In this document: in pieces, positions 6,205 through 6,935 of the stretch
How positions within the stretch are numbered: position 1 is the stretch's first letter
Layout: every line of letters starts with the position of its first letter
Origin: Sphingobium sp.
GTDB lineage: Bacteria > Pseudomonadota > Alphaproteobacteria > Sphingomonadales > Sphingomonadaceae
Assembly (NCBI GenBank): GCA_020051025.1
Contig: JAGVJS010000347.1
Coordinates: forward strand, 1-6,935
DNA: 6,935 nucleotides
Reading direction: 5' to 3'
The notes under the pieces: model-generated
What the model was told of the DNA's origin: nothing
Seen by the model: only the letters and a program-made list of their open reading frames with translations
Databases searched by the model: none
Made by a program: the position numbers and the translations under genes

Positions 6205-6935
6205 ATGGCAATTGGTTGGAAGGGCGTGTTTCCGGCAGTCACCACGCAGCTGCGTGAGGATTTGTCGATCGACCTGGCCGACACGCAGCGCGTGGTCGAC
6301 GATCTGGTCAAGGACGGCGTCACCGGCGTGATTGCGCTGGGCACGGTCGGTGAAAACAACTCGCTGGACTATGAGGAAAAGGTCAGCGTCCTTTCCGCCA
6401 TCGTGGAAGTCGTGGATGGCCGCGTGCCGGTCATCACCGGCGTGTCGGAGTTTGATACGCGCCGCGCCGTCCGCTATGCGCAGGCCGCCGAACAGGCCGG
6501 CGCCGATGGGCTGATGCTGCTTCCGCCGATGGTCTATGTCACCAAGCCGCATGAACTGGTGAACCATTTCAAGGGCGTGGCCGACCAGACCGGCCTGCCG
6601 ATCATGCTTTATAACAATCCGCCAGCCTATCGCACGGTGATCGACCAGGAGGTTCTGACCGCCCTGATCGCCGTCAAGAATATCGTCGCGGTCAAGGAAT
6701 CCGCGCCCGACACCCGCCGCTTCACTGATTTCCGCAATGCGTTCGGTGATCGCTACACGCTGTTCGCGGGTCTGGACGATGTCGCGCTGGAAGGCCTGTA
6801 TCTGGGCGCGCAGGGTTGGGTGTCGGGCCTGACCAACGCCTTCCCCAAGGAATCGGTCGAACTGGTCCGCGCCTTCGAGCGGGGCGATCATGCCAAGGCG
6901 ATGGAAATCTATCGCTGGTTCATGCCGCTGCTCCA
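6205..6935 (+). CDS. Dihydrodipicolinate synthase-superfamily lyase/deaminase, probably catabolic (3' end outside window)
   Basis: The first 243 residues of a class I aldolase-type (beta/alpha)8 barrel; the family is usually about 290-310 residues, so some 50-65 are missing. The ATG at 6205 has AGGAAG at 6192-6197, 7 bases upstream. Landmarks: LGTVGENNSL (45-54, carboxylate-binding loop), LYNNP with the catalytic tyrosine Y136, VAVKES with the Schiff-base lysine K164, and GWVSGLTNAFP (204-214). The second threonine of DapA's GTTGE is valine (V48), and the arginine that binds aspartate semialdehyde in DapA is replaced by alanine (A141). True lysine biosynthesis is therefore unlikely. The GENNSL, DGLMLLPPMVY and YRWFMPLL style recalls proteins annotated as 2-keto-3-deoxy-pentonate dehydratases or 1-pyrroline-4-hydroxy-2-carboxylate deaminases, both yielding alpha-ketoglutarate semialdehyde; which reaction applies is unresolved. 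The protein is cytoplasmic, with no signal peptide. It is controlled by the palindrome shared with the receptor gene. Confidence 0.93.
   Translation, partial: MAIGWKGVFPAVTTQLREDLSIDLADTQRVVDDLVKDGVTGVIALGTVGENNSLDYEEKVSVLSAIVEVVDGRVPVITGVSEFDTRRAVRYAQAAEQAGADGLMLLPPMVYVTKPHELVNHFKGVADQTGLPIMLYNNPPAYRTVIDQEVLTALIAVKNIVAVKESAPDTRRFTDFRNAFGDRYTLFAGLDDVALEGLYLGAQGWVSGLTNAFPKESVELVRAFERGDHAKAMEIYRWFMPLL

Noticed and set aside
5026..6891. A 621-codon open frame on the - strand spanning the end of the receptor gene, the small gene and most of the dapA-like gene
   Set aside because: It runs antisense to three well-supported genes, its translation is rich in Arg, His and Ile with no recognisable domain, and long antisense frames are expected in G+C-rich DNA.
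1..6935. Search by eye for CRISPR arrays, tRNA or rRNA genes, insertion sequences and phage genes
   Set aside because: No regularly spaced repeats, transposase or integrase frames, or RNA gene signatures were seen; the window is occupied by five ordinary coding regions and short control regions.

Overview
The window reads as a chromosomal segment of an alphaproteobacterium, most likely a sphingomonad (Sphingobium, Sphingomonas or Novosphingobium type). The reasons are the high G+C coding DNA with long accidental antisense frames, a Xanthomonas/Caulobacter-type TonB-dependent receptor with an 'IIVTG' TonB box, and the mix of DUF885, GH43 and dapA-superfamily genes that is common in sphingomonad polysaccharide or glycoprotein utilisation regions. 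This placement is inferred from protein style; no rRNA or other marker gene is present.

All five genes lie on the + strand. Block 1 (1-2698) holds the 3' end of a DUF885 metallopeptidase-like gene, overlapped by 11 bases by an exported GH43 glycosidase with a C-terminal beta-sandwich-like domain. This pair ends at a good intrinsic terminator (2727-2756). Block 2 begins with a 200-base control region (2699-2904) and the 911-residue TonB-dependent receptor (2905-5640). A perfect 12-bp hairpin follows, then a small exported four-cysteine protein (5728-6114). Block 3 is a short control region with a perfect 16-bp palindrome, followed by the first 243 codons of a dihydrodipicolinate synthase-superfamily enzyme that runs off the window end.

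The most informative observation is the shared operator-like element. A perfect palindrome, ATATCGTATACGATAT, lies 34 bases upstream of the dapA-like start, and a 13/16 match lies 39 bases upstream of the receptor start. The TTGGTATAC half resembles sites of FadR-type GntR repressors such as UxuR/ExuR. This suggests that nutrient uptake and an intracellular lyase or deaminase belong to one substrate-induced regulon.

The dapA-like protein keeps the Schiff-base lysine (K164) and the tyrosine (Y136) but lacks the residues that mark lysine-biosynthetic DapA. A catabolic role is therefore more likely, such as dehydration of 2-keto-3-deoxy-pentonate or deamination of 1-pyrroline-4-hydroxy-2-carboxylate from hydroxyproline. 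Taken with the glycosidase and peptidase-like genes, a working hypothesis is use of an arabinose-containing plant cell-wall polymer, possibly a hydroxyproline-rich glycoprotein. The sequence alone does not prove the substrate.
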